A program made the position numbers and the translations under genes. Of a stretch of 64,000 nt of DNA, positions 19,531 through 27,902 are shown piece by piece (the first letter of the stretch is position 1; each line of letters opens with the position of its first letter). Below the pieces are notes generated by a model. The model did not search any database and was not told the DNA's origin. It saw nothing but the letters and a program-made list of their open reading frames with translations. Source of the DNA: Glycomyces sp. YM15 (lineage in GTDB: Bacteria > Actinomycetota > Actinomycetes > Mycobacteriales > Micromonosporaceae); the NCBI RefSeq assembly GCF_016918015.1, contig NZ_JAERMK010000018.1:58963-122962 (forward strand), in the 5' to 3' direction.

Positions 19531-19982
19531 CGTGGCGCTTGATCGTCGGCAGCGACGACGCCGGCTTCGAATTCAAGGAGGCCGTCAAACACGACCTCGG
19601 ACAGAACGGCCTCGTCTCGAGCGTCCTCGACGTCGGCGTCGTCTCGGACGACCACACACCTTACCCGCAGGTCGCCGTCGAAGCCGCCGAACGCGTGGCC
19701 CGCGGCGAAGCCGACCGCGCGATCCTCTTCTGCGGCACCGGACTCGGCGTCGCCATCGCCGCCAACAAGGTCCCCGGCATCCGCGCCGTCACCGCCCACG
19801 ACTCCTTTTCGGTCGAGCGATCGATTCTCTCCAACGACGCCCAGATCCTCTGCATGGGCCAGCGCGTCGTCGGCATTGAGCTCGCCCGCCGCCTCGCCCG
19901 CGAATGGCTCACCTACACCTTCGACGAGACCAGCCACTCCAAGGCCAAGGTCGACCGCATCCGCGCCTACGAGAGCCGCTGA
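19527..19982 (+). CDS. RpiB/LacAB-type isomerase, probable D-erythrulose-4-phosphate isomerase
   Basis: A 151-residue sugar-phosphate isomerase of the RpiB family. C69 in [14 protein letters not shown] is the expected general base; [10 protein letters not shown] is the N-terminal phosphate/active-site loop. It overlaps the kinase gene by 4 nt and has AGGAGGAAC as ribosome-binding site. In mycobacterial tetritol pathways an RpiB homologue converts D-erythrulose-4-phosphate to D-erythrose-4-phosphate, and the neighbours fit that. Ribose-5-phosphate isomerase activity remains possible. Confidence 0.85.
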   Translation: MTWRLIVGSDDAGFEFKEAVKHDLGQNGLVSSVLDVGVVSDDHTPYPQVAVEAAERVARGEADRAILFCGTGLGVAIAANKVPGIRAVTAHDSFSVERSILSNDAQILCMGQRVVGIELARRLAREWLTYTFDETSHSKAKVDRIRAYESR

Positions 19983-19983
19983 C

Positions 19984-20742
19984 GTGCCCCTCCTCATCGG
20001 TACCAGCCTCAAGCTCTACTTCGGACGCGAACGCACCAGGGAGTGGAGCTGCGCCGTGATCGAGGCCTGCCGGACCCACCCGGCCGTCGTCGCCGAATGC
20101 GTGGAGCCGTTCATCGTGCCGAGTTTCCTGTCGATCCCCGAGGTCGCGGCGCTGGCCGAGGGCACGCCGGTGCGCGTGGGCGCGCAGGACGTGCACTGGG
20201 AGGAAGGCCCCTATACCGGCGAGGTGTCGGCCCCGCAGCTGCGGGACTTCGGCGTCGAGCTGGTGGAGATCGGCCACGCCGAGCGCCGCCGCCTCTTCGG
20301 CGAAACCGACGAGACGGTCGCGAAGAAGGTGCGGGCCGTGCTCGCCGAGGGCCTGGTGCCGCTGCTGTGCATCGGCGAGGCCGAGCGCTGCTCGGCGGCC
20401 GAGGCGGCGCTCCGATGCGTCTCGCAGCTCAAGGCCTCGCTCGGCCCGGCGCTGAGGGAGGGGTTGCGGGGCCGCGTGGTCGTGGCGTACGAGCCGGTGT
20501 GGGCGATCGGCGCGGCCGAGCCCGCGCCAGAGGCGCACATCAGGGCGGTCTGCACGGCGCTGCGAATCGAGCTCGACCGGTCGGGGCCCGCCCCCGACTC
20601 GGCCGTGATCTACGGCGGCAGCGCGGGCCCGGGCCTGCTCGGTCGGATCGTTCCTGCGGCCCAAGGCCTCTTCCTGGGCCGCTCGGCACATGACCCGCGG
20701 GCGATGGGCCGTATCCTCGATGAAGCACTGGAACTGACATAG
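19984..20742 (+). CDS. Triosephosphate-isomerase-like protein, probable L-erythrulose-1-phosphate isomerase
   Basis: A 252-residue TIM-barrel protein. Catalytic K10 (GTSLKLY), H98 (IGHAERR) and E170 (YEPVWAIG) are present, and GGSAGPG is the C-terminal phosphate loop. The N-terminal motif differs from glycolytic TIM: GNWKMN has become GTSLKLY, so the usual Asn before the Lys is lost, as expected for LerI-type enzymes acting on a four-carbon substrate. The GTG start lies one base after the previous stop codon; an upstream in-frame ATG would run through the rpiB-like gene. LerI interconverts L-erythrulose-1-phosphate and D-erythrulose-4-phosphate. Confidence 0.85.
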   Translation: MPLLIGTSLKLYFGRERTREWSCAVIEACRTHPAVVAECVEPFIVPSFLSIPEVAALAEGTPVRVGAQDVHWEEGPYTGEVSAPQLRDFGVELVEIGHAERRRLFGETDETVAKKVRAVLAEGLVPLLCIGEAERCSAAEAALRCVSQLKASLGPALREGLRGRVVVAYEPVWAIGAAEPAPEAHIRAVCTALRIELDRSGPAPDSAVIYGGSAGPGLLGRIVPAAQGLFLGRSAHDPRAMGRILDEALELT

Positions 20743-20752
20743 GAGGCCGTAC

Positions 20753-21463
20753 GTGACGAGTCTGCCGCTCGGACGCGTCGTCGAGCGCGAACGGCGCGCC
20801 CTGCGCGACCGGGTCTACGACCGCATCCTCGAGATGCTCCTCAAGGGAGAGGTCGAATCCGGGACGCGGCTCTCGCCCGAGTCCATGGCCAAGCTGCTCG
20901 ACGTCTCGCCGACGCCGGTGCGCGAGGCGATGGTGCAGCTCGAACGCACCGGACTGGTCACGCGCGAGGCGCTGCGCGGCTACCGCGTCGCCCCGCCGCT
21001 CGACGAGCGGCAGCTCGCGGAGCTCTACGAGGCCCGGATCATGCTGGAGACGGCGGCGACGCGCGGCGCGGCCGCCGAGGCCGCGAAGGTCGTGCCGGCG
21101 CTGAGACGGGCCCATGAGCGGCACCGCCTCGCTAGCGAGGCGGTGGTCGAGGCGCACGGGTACGGCGACGTGCCGATCGAGCTGACGCACGACTACTTCC
21201 GGGCCGACACGGATTTCCACCTGGTTCCCTTGGAACACTTGGGGAACCGCTACATTCGCGGGATGTACGACGATCTCGGCGCGCTCACCCACCGGATGCG
21301 GCAGCTGGCGCTGCGCGGCCCGGACGACGTGCACGAGGCCGTGGCCGAGCACGCCGCGATCCTCGCGGCGTTCGAGAGCGGTGACGAGGAGGCGTGCGTC
21401 CACGCGATGCGCGCCCATATCGAGAACGCGCGGGACCGTTCCCTGCGCCACGGCACCGACTGA
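20753..21463 (+). CDS. GntR-family regulator (FCD subfamily)
   Basis: A 236-residue repressor: N-terminal winged helix (about 10-75, LSPESMAKLLDVSPTPVREAMVQLERTG split over the window) and an all-helical FCD effector domain with candidate metal-binding His residues (TDFHLVP, EHAAIL, MRAHIEN). FCD ligands are often hydroxy- or sugar acids. It closes the first operon, with AGGAGG 6 nt before its GTG start. It probably binds the AT-rich element present upstream of both operons (17761-17783, 21524-21546) and so couples the kinase/isomerase genes to the dehydrogenase/transporter genes. Confidence 0.88.
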   Translation: MTSLPLGRVVERERRALRDRVYDRILEMLLKGEVESGTRLSPESMAKLLDVSPTPVREAMVQLERTGLVTREALRGYRVAPPLDERQLAELYEARIMLETAATRGAAAEAAKVVPALRRAHERHRLASEAVVEAHGYGDVPIELTHDYFRADTDFHLVPLEHLGNRYIRGMYDDLGALTHRMRQLALRGPDDVHEAVAEHAAILAAFESGDEEACVHAMRAHIENARDRSLRHGTD

Positions 21464-21504
21464 AACAGAAGCCTCGCCCGTTACGAAATCGTTTCGAGCA
21501 AGGT

Positions 21505-21533
21505 TTGTCTTCACTCACTATAGAATATATTAT
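21505..21533 (+). promoter_or_regulatory. Promoter of the pdxA-like/tctCBA operon
   Basis: TTGTCT (21505-21510) and TATTAT (21528-21533) are 17 bp apart. The -10 lies inside the shared 23-nt element, a position suited to repression. Confidence 0.5.
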
Positions 21534-21546
21534 CTTTGTTATCGCA
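21524..21546 (-). promoter_or_regulatory. Shared 23-nt element (copy 2, inverse orientation)
   Basis: Read on the minus strand it has TGCGATA, then CA, then ATAATATATT at the same spacing as copy 1 at 17761-17783 (19 of 23 positions identical). It overlaps the predicted -10 of the pdxA-like operon. Likely operator of the GntR protein. Confidence 0.6.
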
Positions 21547-21600
21547 TACGATGGCTTCCGGCACAACGACGTGGCCCACCTGGGCAGAGAGCAGGAAATC

Positions 21601-22602
21601 ATGCCTGATCCGCTACCCCGGATCGCACTCACACTCGGCGATCCCGGCGGCATCGGACCCGAGCTCGTCGCGCGACAGCTCGCTCGGCCCGACACTACCT
21701 CCCGGGCCGAGATCTACCTCGTCGGCGACGAGCGGGAGCTCCGCGACGCCCAGGCCGACGCCGGCGTCGCGTTCGACTGGACCACCGACCCCGGCCGGGG
21801 TCTCCCTGTCCTCGTCGACAACGGCGCCGCCCGCCCCGCCGAAGCGTTCGAGCGCAAGGCCGCGACCCGCGAAGGCGGGCAGTGGGCGATGGCGAACCTG
21901 CGCCGCGCGCTCGAACTCTCCAAGCAGGGCACGGTCGACGCGATCGTCTTCGCGCCGCTCAACAAGGCCTCGCTCCACCTCGCCGGGATGACCGAGAATG
22001 ACGAGATGAGCTGGTTCGAGACCGTCCTCGACGACGGCACCCGCGCCACCGAGCTCAACATCCTCCCCGAACTCACCACCGGCCGCGTCACCTCCCACTG
22101 CCCGCTGTCCGAGGTCGCCGCCGGGATCACGCGCGAACTGATCCTCGAGCGCTACCGGCTCCTCGAAGGGGTCCTGCGGGCCCGCGGCATCGAGCACCCG
22201 AGGATCGGCGTCTGCGCCCTCAACCCGCACGCTGGGGAGAACGGCGCATTCGGCCGCGAGGAGATTGACGTCATCCGGCCCGCCGTCGCCGAACTCAAAG
22301 CCGCCGGGCATGCCGCCGAAGGGCCCTTCCCGAGCGACACCATCTTCGTGCTGGCCCGCCGCGGCGATTTCGACGGCGTCCTCACGATGTACCACGACCA
22401 AGGCCAGATCGCCATGAAGCTCATGGGCTTCGACCGGGGCGTGACGATGGCGGGCGGCCTCTCCGTCCCCGTCTGCACGCCCGCGCACGGCACCGCGTTC
22501 GACCTCGTCGGCACCCGGTCCGCCAACACCGGCGCGTACGAGCACGCCTTCGACGCCGCCGTCGGCGTCGGCGCCCAGGCCCGGGCCGCGGCCCTCGCCT
22601 GA
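21601..22602 (+). CDS. PdxA-family NAD-dependent (oxidative decarboxylating) dehydrogenase
   Basis: A 333-residue protein of the PdxA family. The three metal-binding histidines are present: H166 (TSHCPLS), H265 (YHDQGQ) and H296 (PAHGTAF). TLGDPGGIGPE is the N-terminal signature. PdxA makes a vitamin B6 precursor; PdxA2 paralogues oxidise 4-phosphotetronates in acid-sugar catabolism, and other members act on aromatic cis-dihydrodiols. Its place before a TTT transporter and after erythrulose-type genes favours acid-sugar catabolism. The DUF1537 kinase that normally supplies phosphorylated substrate is absent here. The ATG at 21601 follows AGGAA and gives the family's usual length. Confidence 0.82.
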   Translation: MPDPLPRIALTLGDPGGIGPELVARQLARPDTTSRAEIYLVGDERELRDAQADAGVAFDWTTDPGRGLPVLVDNGAARPAEAFERKAATREGGQWAMANLRRALELSKQGTVDAIVFAPLNKASLHLAGMTENDEMSWFETVLDDGTRATELNILPELTTGRVTSHCPLSEVAAGITRELILERYRLLEGVLRARGIEHPRIGVCALNPHAGENGAFGREEIDVIRPAVAELKAAGHAAEGPFPSDTIFVLARRGDFDGVLTMYHDQGQIAMKLMGFDRGVTMAGGLSVPVCTPAHGTAFDLVGTRSANTGAYEHAFDAAVGVGAQARAAALA

Positions 22603-22646
22603 CCCGCGCAACCCCATCAGATCCCCTCCGCATGAAGGAAATGACA

Positions 22647-23606
22647 ATGAAGTCGAGCAAGATCCTCGCCGCGTCCCTCGCCGGCGTCGCCGCACTCTCC
22701 CTCGCCGCCTGCTCGGAAACGAGCGCCAGCGGCGGCTCGTTCCGCGCCGCCAATACGACCATGGTCGTCCCGTTCGCCGCCGGGGGCGGCTCCGACGTCT
22801 CCGGCCGCACCGTCGCCCAGGGCCTCGAGGCCGCCACGGGCGTCAACATCACCGCCGAGAACCGCGAAGGCGGCAACGGCGCAGTCGGCTACTCATATTT
22901 CCTCGGCCAGCAGGGCAACGGCAACACCCTCCTGGCCGCCGAGACTTCGCTCCTGACGCTCCCCATCGCGCAGGACGTCGAGTTCGACTACACCTCGTTC
23001 ACTCCGATCATGAAGCTCGGCGACGACTACACGCTCATGGTCGTCCGCGCCGACTCGCCGTACACCACTTGCGACCAGGTCGTCGAGGCCGCGCGCACCG
23101 AACGCGTCGTCGCGGCCGTCTCCGGCGCGGTGAGCCTCGACGAGGTCGTGTTCTCCTTGGTCGAGCAGGACCAGGGCGTCGAATTCGACCGCGTCCCCTA
23201 CGAAAGCGGCGGCGAGGTCGTCGCAGGCCTGCTCGGCGAGCAGGTCGACATCGCCTCGCTCAACCCGAGCGAAGTGGTCGGCCAGCTCGAATCCGGGGAC
23301 ATGCGCGCCCTGTGCGCCTTCTCCGAAGAGCGCTACGCCTACGAAGAACTCGCCGATATCCCCACCGCGGGCGAGCAGGGCATCAACGTGGCCTTCGCCC
23401 AGTTCCGCGGCTTCATCGCCCCCGGCGGCATCCCCGAGGACGCGACGACCTTCTGGATCGACGCGGCCGAGGACTTCGCCGAATCCGAGGAGTACAAGGC
23501 CTACATCGAGGACAACTACATGCAGCCCAACGTCGCGTACGGCGACGAGTTCGCCGACTACCTCGGCACCGCGTCCACCGAGCTCGAAGCGGTGTTCGCC
23601 AAGTGA
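22647..23606 (+). CDS. tctC: TctC-type substrate-binding lipoprotein of a tripartite tricarboxylate transporter
   Basis: A 319-residue extracytoplasmic binding protein with a lipoprotein signal ending at C22 (SLAACS). The body has the Bug/TctC pattern: VVPFAAGGGSDVSGR near the start and the later VAFAQFRGFIAPGGIPEDA. Members bind carboxylates, including sugar acids, aromatic acids and citrate. The second ATG (22647) is chosen because AAGGAA lies 6 nt before it; the ATG at 22632 lacks a ribosome-binding site. It starts a tctC-tctB-tctA set translationally coupled to the following genes. Confidence 0.9.
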   Translation: MKSSKILAASLAGVAALSLAACSETSASGGSFRAANTTMVVPFAAGGGSDVSGRTVAQGLEAATGVNITAENREGGNGAVGYSYFLGQQGNGNTLLAAETSLLTLPIAQDVEFDYTSFTPIMKLGDDYTLMVVRADSPYTTCDQVVEAARTERVVAAVSGAVSLDEVVFSLVEQDQGVEFDRVPYESGGEVVAGLLGEQVDIASLNPSEVVGQLESGDMRALCAFSEERYAYEELADIPTAGEQGINVAFAQFRGFIAPGGIPEDATTFWIDAAEDFAESEEYKAYIEDNYMQPNVAYGDEFADYLGTASTELEAVFAK

Positions 23607-24172
23607 CCCGCACCCTTCGCAACGCCAGGATCGCGGCCTCCGCGGTCCTGGCGGCCCTCGGCGCCGCCGCCTGCGTCGGCGGCCTCGGCTACGGCCTCGA
23701 AAACGAGGACGGCGCGGTCGGCACGGGCCTCCTGCCCGCCGCCTCCGGCGCGCTCATCGCCGTCCTCGCCCTCGTCGACCTCGCACAGCAGCTGCTCGCG
23801 GCCCGCCGCGCCCCTGCTTCGGCCGATGCAGACATCAACGCCGCCAACGGGTCCGGCGTCGCTCTGCTCATCGCCGACGGCGAGACCGGCGGTCCGACCG
23901 ACGGCATCGACGTCCTCGGCCGCACGCCCCGCCAGCGCAACCGCAACCTCGTGGTCGTCCTGGCGCTCGTGTTCGCCGCCGCACTGCTCGTGCCCTTCTC
24001 CGGCCTCCTCATCGCCATGGGCCTGCTGATACTCGCGATCACGATCGGCGTGGAGCGGATGCGGCCCCTGTCGGCCGTCGCCGTCACCGCCGTGGCGCTG
24101 GCGTGCGTGTGGCTGGTCTTCGCCCAAGGGCTCCGGGTGCCCTTCCCGACCGGAATGCTGGGGCTCATCTGA
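23603..24172 (+). CDS. tctB: TctB-type small membrane subunit of the TTT transporter
   Basis: A 189-residue membrane protein with about four hydrophobic segments (near residues 10-30, 40-60, 115-150 and 155-180) and a cytosolic hydrophilic loop between the second and third. TctB is poorly conserved and is recognised here mainly by size, topology and its place between tctC and tctA. The GTG start overlaps the tctC stop codon by 4 nt. Confidence 0.85.
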   Translation: MTRTLRNARIAASAVLAALGAAACVGGLGYGLENEDGAVGTGLLPAASGALIAVLALVDLAQQLLAARRAPASADADINAANGSGVALLIADGETGGPTDGIDVLGRTPRQRNRNLVVVLALVFAAALLVPFSGLLIAMGLLILAITIGVERMRPLSAVAVTAVALACVWLVFAQGLRVPFPTGMLGLI

Positions 24173-25677
24173 TGCTCGACAACCTCCTCCTCGGCTTCCA
24201 GACCGCGATGACCTGGGAGAACCTCGTCTGGTGCCTTGTCGGCGTGCTGCTCGGGACGGTGATCGGCCTGCTGCCCGGCCTCGGTTCGACCACCGGTGTG
24301 GCGGTGCTGCTGCCGCTGACGTTCACGTTCGAGCCCGTCACGGCGCTCATCATGCTCGCGGGCATCTACTACGGCGCGCAGTACGGCGGCACGATCACCT
24401 CGGTGCTCATCGCGACGCCAGGTGAGGCCGCCAGCGTGGTGACCACACTGGACGGCTACCAGATGGCGAAGCAGGGCAGAGCCGGTGCGGCCCTGGCCAT
24501 CGCCGCCATCGGCTCGTTCATCGCCGCGATCATCTCGCTCGCCCTGCTCATGGGCCTGGCGCCGCCACTCGCGGGCCTCGCCCTGGAGTTCGGTCCGGCC
24601 GAGAACCTGGCGATCATGATCCTCGGCCTGGTCATCGTGGTGTCCTTCCAGGGCGGCGCGTTCGTGCGCGGCGCCCTCATGGCCGCGGCCGGCCTGCTGC
24701 TCGCCACTGTGGGCATCGCCGCCGGCTCCGGCGAGGCGCGCTTCACCTTCGGCAACGTGGACCTGCTCTCGGGCATCCCGTTCGTGGAGGTCATGATCGG
24801 CCTGTTCGCATTGGGCGAGGTGTTCCACCAGATCCGCATGGGCGCGGAGAAGCCCATCCGGGCGCGCTTCAAGGACATGGTCATCCGGCCCCGCGAGGTC
24901 GCCAAGAGCATGCCCTCGATCCTGCGCGGATCCGGCATCGGGTTCTTCCTCGGGATGCTGCCGGGTGCTGGATCCACATTGGCCTCGTTCATTTCCTACG
25001 GCATCGAGCGCCGCGTGAGCCGCAACCGCGATAACTTCGGCAAGGGCGCCATCGAAGGCGTCGCGAGCCCGGAATCGGCAAACAACGCGGCGGCGAACGC
25101 CAACTTCGTGCCGACCCTCGCGCTCGGCATCCCCGGCGGCGCGACCACCGCGGTCCTGCTGGGCGCCTTCACGATCTACGGCCTCCAGCCCGGCCCGCTC
25201 CTGTTCGAGCAGCAGCCGGACCTGGTGTGGGGCCTCCTGGTGTCGTTCTTCGTAGGCAATGTGCTGCTCCTGGTCCTCAACCTGCCGCTCGCGCCGGTGT
25301 TCGCCCAGATGCTGCGCATCCCATACGGCTACCTGTACCCGCTCATCATCCTCACCTCGTGCATCGGCGCGTATTCGGTGAGCAACAACATGTTCAGCGT
25401 CTGGGTGGTGCTCATCTTCGGCGTCATCGGGTTCGTCCTCAAGGAACTCGACCTGCCGATCGCGCCGCTCGTGCTCGGCCTGGTGCTGGGCCCGCTGTTC
25501 GAGAAGGCGCTGGTGCAGACGAGTGCGGTCGGCGACGGCAGCCTCGCCGTCCTGTTCACCCGCCCGATCGCGCTCGGCATCCTGGTGTGCGCCGCCGCGC
25601 TGATCGCGGTGCCCCGCATCACCGGGGCCCTCCTCAAGGGCCGCAAGGAGAACCAGAAGGAAAGCGTGACGCAGTGA
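24172..25677 (+). CDS. tctA: TctA-type large membrane subunit of the TTT transporter
   Basis: A 501-residue integral membrane protein with about 11-12 hydrophobic helices. The two hallmark Gly-Pro loops are GLLPGLGSTTGVA near the N-terminus and GMLPGAGSTLASF in the middle. Secondary transport of a carboxylate delivered by TctC, driven by the ion gradient, is the known role. The ATG overlaps the tctB stop codon by one base (TGATG). Confidence 0.93.
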   Translation: MLDNLLLGFQTAMTWENLVWCLVGVLLGTVIGLLPGLGSTTGVAVLLPLTFTFEPVTALIMLAGIYYGAQYGGTITSVLIATPGEAASVVTTLDGYQMAKQGRAGAALAIAAIGSFIAAIISLALLMGLAPPLAGLALEFGPAENLAIMILGLVIVVSFQGGAFVRGALMAAAGLLLATVGIAAGSGEARFTFGNVDLLSGIPFVEVMIGLFALGEVFHQIRMGAEKPIRARFKDMVIRPREVAKSMPSILRGSGIGFFLGMLPGAGSTLASFISYGIERRVSRNRDNFGKGAIEGVASPESANNAAANANFVPTLALGIPGGATTAVLLGAFTIYGLQPGPLLFEQQPDLVWGLLVSFFVGNVLLLVLNLPLAPVFAQMLRIPYGYLYPLIILTSCIGAYSVSNNMFSVWVVLIFGVIGFVLKELDLPIAPLVLGLVLGPLFEKALVQTSAVGDGSLAVLFTRPIALGILVCAAALIAVPRITGALLKGRKENQKESVTQ

Positions 25678-26618
25678 CCCACCAAGCGGCCCCGCGCTAC
25701 CTCGCGGACACCTGGCCGATCGCCACCTGCATGCACGGCTTCCCCGTCGCGGGCCCGGACGGCATCGCGTTCCAGGACGCGCCCGCCGAGGTCTGGGACG
25801 ACGTCTTCGCGCAGATCGCCGACGTCGGCTTCACTCTCGCCGAGATCCCGGACGACCGGATCCGCCCCGCGGAGCTCGACCCGTCCCGCCGCGACGAGTT
25901 CCTGGCGATCGCGGCCTCGCACGGGGTGCGCATCCCGAGCGTCCACGTGCAGCGCCGCAGCGTCATCTGGCCCGGTCGCGGGGAGGAGAACCTCGCATAC
26001 GCGCACAAAACGATCGACGCGGCGGCCGAGTGGGGCGTCGAGGTCTTCTCGACCGGCCTGCACCGGCCCTTCACCGAGGCGCAGCGCAACGCCCTGTGGT
26101 TCTGGACGGCCCAGGGCCCGAAGGACCCCGACGACCCGGAGGTGTGGCGGACCGCCGTCGAGCGCCTGCGCGACCTCGGCCGCCACGCCGCCGAGGTAGG
26201 GCTGCAGATGTCCCTGGAGATGTACGAGGACACGTACCTCGGAACGGCCGACAGTGCGGTGCGCCTGATCGAGGAGATCGGGCTCGACAACGTGGGCCTC
26301 AATCCCGACGTCGGCAACCTGGTGCGCCTGCACCGCCCGGTCGAGGACTGGCGCGAGCTGTACGCGAAGACGCTGCCGTACACCAACTACTGGCACGTCA
26401 AGAACTACACGCGCGACGAGTCGGCCGACGGGGCCTTCCACAGCGCCGTGCCCACCTCGCTCGAACTCGGCCTCATCAACTACCGCCAGGTAGTGCGCGA
26501 CGCCGTCCGGCAGGGTTTCCGCGGCATCTTCCTCATGGAGCACTACGGCGGCGACTCGCTCGGCGTCTGCGCCACGAACCAGCGCTACCTGCGGACCCTC
26601 CTCCCCAAGCGGCGCTGA
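25674..26618 (+). CDS. Xylose-isomerase-like TIM barrel (AP_endonuc_2 family)
   Basis: A 314-residue sugar isomerase/epimerase/decarboxylase-type protein. Candidate metal ligands are E in SLEMYED, D in NPDVGNL, H in WHVKNYT and E in LMEHYGGDS, the usual arrangement in this superfamily. The GTG start overlaps the tctA stop by 4 nt, so it belongs to the pdxA-like/tct operon. The family includes OtnI-type 2-oxo-tetronate isomerases and 3-oxo-isoapionate decarboxylase, which releases L-erythrulose. Either reaction would fit this cluster, but the sequence alone does not decide. Confidence 0.82.
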   Translation: MTHQAAPRYLADTWPIATCMHGFPVAGPDGIAFQDAPAEVWDDVFAQIADVGFTLAEIPDDRIRPAELDPSRRDEFLAIAASHGVRIPSVHVQRRSVIWPGRGEENLAYAHKTIDAAAEWGVEVFSTGLHRPFTEAQRNALWFWTAQGPKDPDDPEVWRTAVERLRDLGRHAAEVGLQMSLEMYEDTYLGTADSAVRLIEEIGLDNVGLNPDVGNLVRLHRPVEDWRELYAKTLPYTNYWHVKNYTRDESADGAFHSAVPTSLELGLINYRQVVRDAVRQGFRGIFLMEHYGGDSLGVCATNQRYLRTLLPKRR

Positions 26619-26623
26619 GGGTC

Positions 26624-27832
26624 TCACCCGGCGTCGCGGTCCCGCAGGCCCGAGGATTCGAGGAAGTTCCGCAGGACCATCGCCGCGCCGCCGATGGCCG
26701 GGGCCTGGGAGACGTCGGCGGCGAGTTCGACGCGGACGCTGTGGACCTGCCGCATGAACACGGACCGGTCGAGCACCTCCTGGATCGCGTCCCGGTAGCG
26801 CGGGCCGAGGTCCTCGAAGGCCCGCCCGGCGAGCACGACGCGGCCGACGTCGAACATGTTCACCAGCGAGACGGTGGCGACGGCGAGCATCTGCGCCGAG
26901 TCGTCGATGAGCGCCGCGGCGTCAGGGTCGCCCGCGAGCGCCGCCCGGCCGAGGAGCATGAACGCGTCGAGCTGGTCGCCTCCAAGGTCGAGCCGCCCGC
27001 TCAGCTCCGGGTGCTCTTTCGCATTGCGCACCACCGCGTTCGGGCCGCCGACGATCTCCAGGCAACCGCGGTTGCCGCAGCCGCAGACCTCGCCGAGGGC
27101 GTCCACCGAGATGTGCCCGAGCTCGACGCCGTTCGAGGTCACGCCCCGGTAGGGGAACCCGTCGAGGATGACGCCGGAGCCGATGCCGCCGGACATGAAC
27201 ACGACCGCGAAGCTCGACGCCGCGCCGTCCTGCGCCTGCACGCCGAGCCCGGCGGCGGTGGCGTCGTTCTCGATCCGCACCGGCAGGCCCGCGGCCGCCG
27301 AGAGCTCGGCCGCGAGCGGGTAGCCGCGCCACGCGGGCGCCGGGTACTCGGTCAGCAGCACGCCCGCGTCCCGGTCCTGCGGCCCGTGGGTGGCGACCCC
27401 GATGCCGAGCACGCCCTCGCGCGGCACCCCCGAATCCTCAAGCAGCGCTTCGATCCTCGCGGCGTAGTCGGCGATCACGGCCCCCGGGTCGCGGTCGCCG
27501 GAACCCGGCATCGCCCGCTGCGCCACGACATGCCCGGCGAGGTCGACGACGACGCCGAGCGCCGTGTACCGGTCGAACTGGAGGCCGACCATGTGGCGGG
27601 CGTCGGGCTGGAGCTCGAGGAGCCGCCGCGGCGTGCCCCGGGCCGAGCGGGCCGTGCCCACTTCGTGCACCATGCCGAGCGCGATCAGCCGGCGCACCGC
27701 GTGCGTCATGGTCGCCTGCGTCAGGCCGGTGGCCTCGGCGAGCTCCACGCGGCTGACGGTGGTGCGCTCCCGGATGAGGTCGAGCACCACGGACAGCGTG
27801 GACATCCGCGTGTCCGAGCCGAACGACCTCAA
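26624..27832 (-). CDS. ROK-family transcriptional regulator (copy A)
   Basis: A 402-residue NagC/Mlc/XylR-like regulator. The N-terminal winged helix (VVLDLIRERTTVSRVELAEATG) precedes a ROK kinase-like domain with the zinc motif CGCGNRGCLE. The TTG start at 27832 is chosen because AGGAGG lies 5 nt upstream; the nearest ATG is 11 codons later. It is a close paralogue of the next gene upstream and shares orientation, consistent with tandem duplication. Both face the transporter/mannosidase operon starting at 29271. Confidence 0.87.
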   Translation of the reverse strand: MRSFGSDTRMSTLSVVLDLIRERTTVSRVELAEATGLTQATMTHAVRRLIALGMVHEVGTARSARGTPRRLLELQPDARHMVGLQFDRYTALGVVVDLAGHVVAQRAMPGSGDRDPGAVIADYAARIEALLEDSGVPREGVLGIGVATHGPQDRDAGVLLTEYPAPAWRGYPLAAELSAAAGLPVRIENDATAAGLGVQAQDGAASSFAVVFMSGGIGSGVILDGFPYRGVTSNGVELGHISVDALGEVCGCGNRGCLEIVGGPNAVVRNAKEHPELSGRLDLGGDQLDAFMLLGRAALAGDPDAAALIDDSAQMLAVATVSLVNMFDVGRVVLAGRAFEDLGPRYRDAIQEVLDRSVFMRQVHSVRVELAADVSQAPAIGGAAMVLRNFLESSGLRDRDAG

Positions 27833-27902
27833 TGCGACCTCCTGAGCCTGGCCCGGCCTCCTGCACGAGACCGATCCGCACCACCATACTTGCCCCGCCT
27901 GC

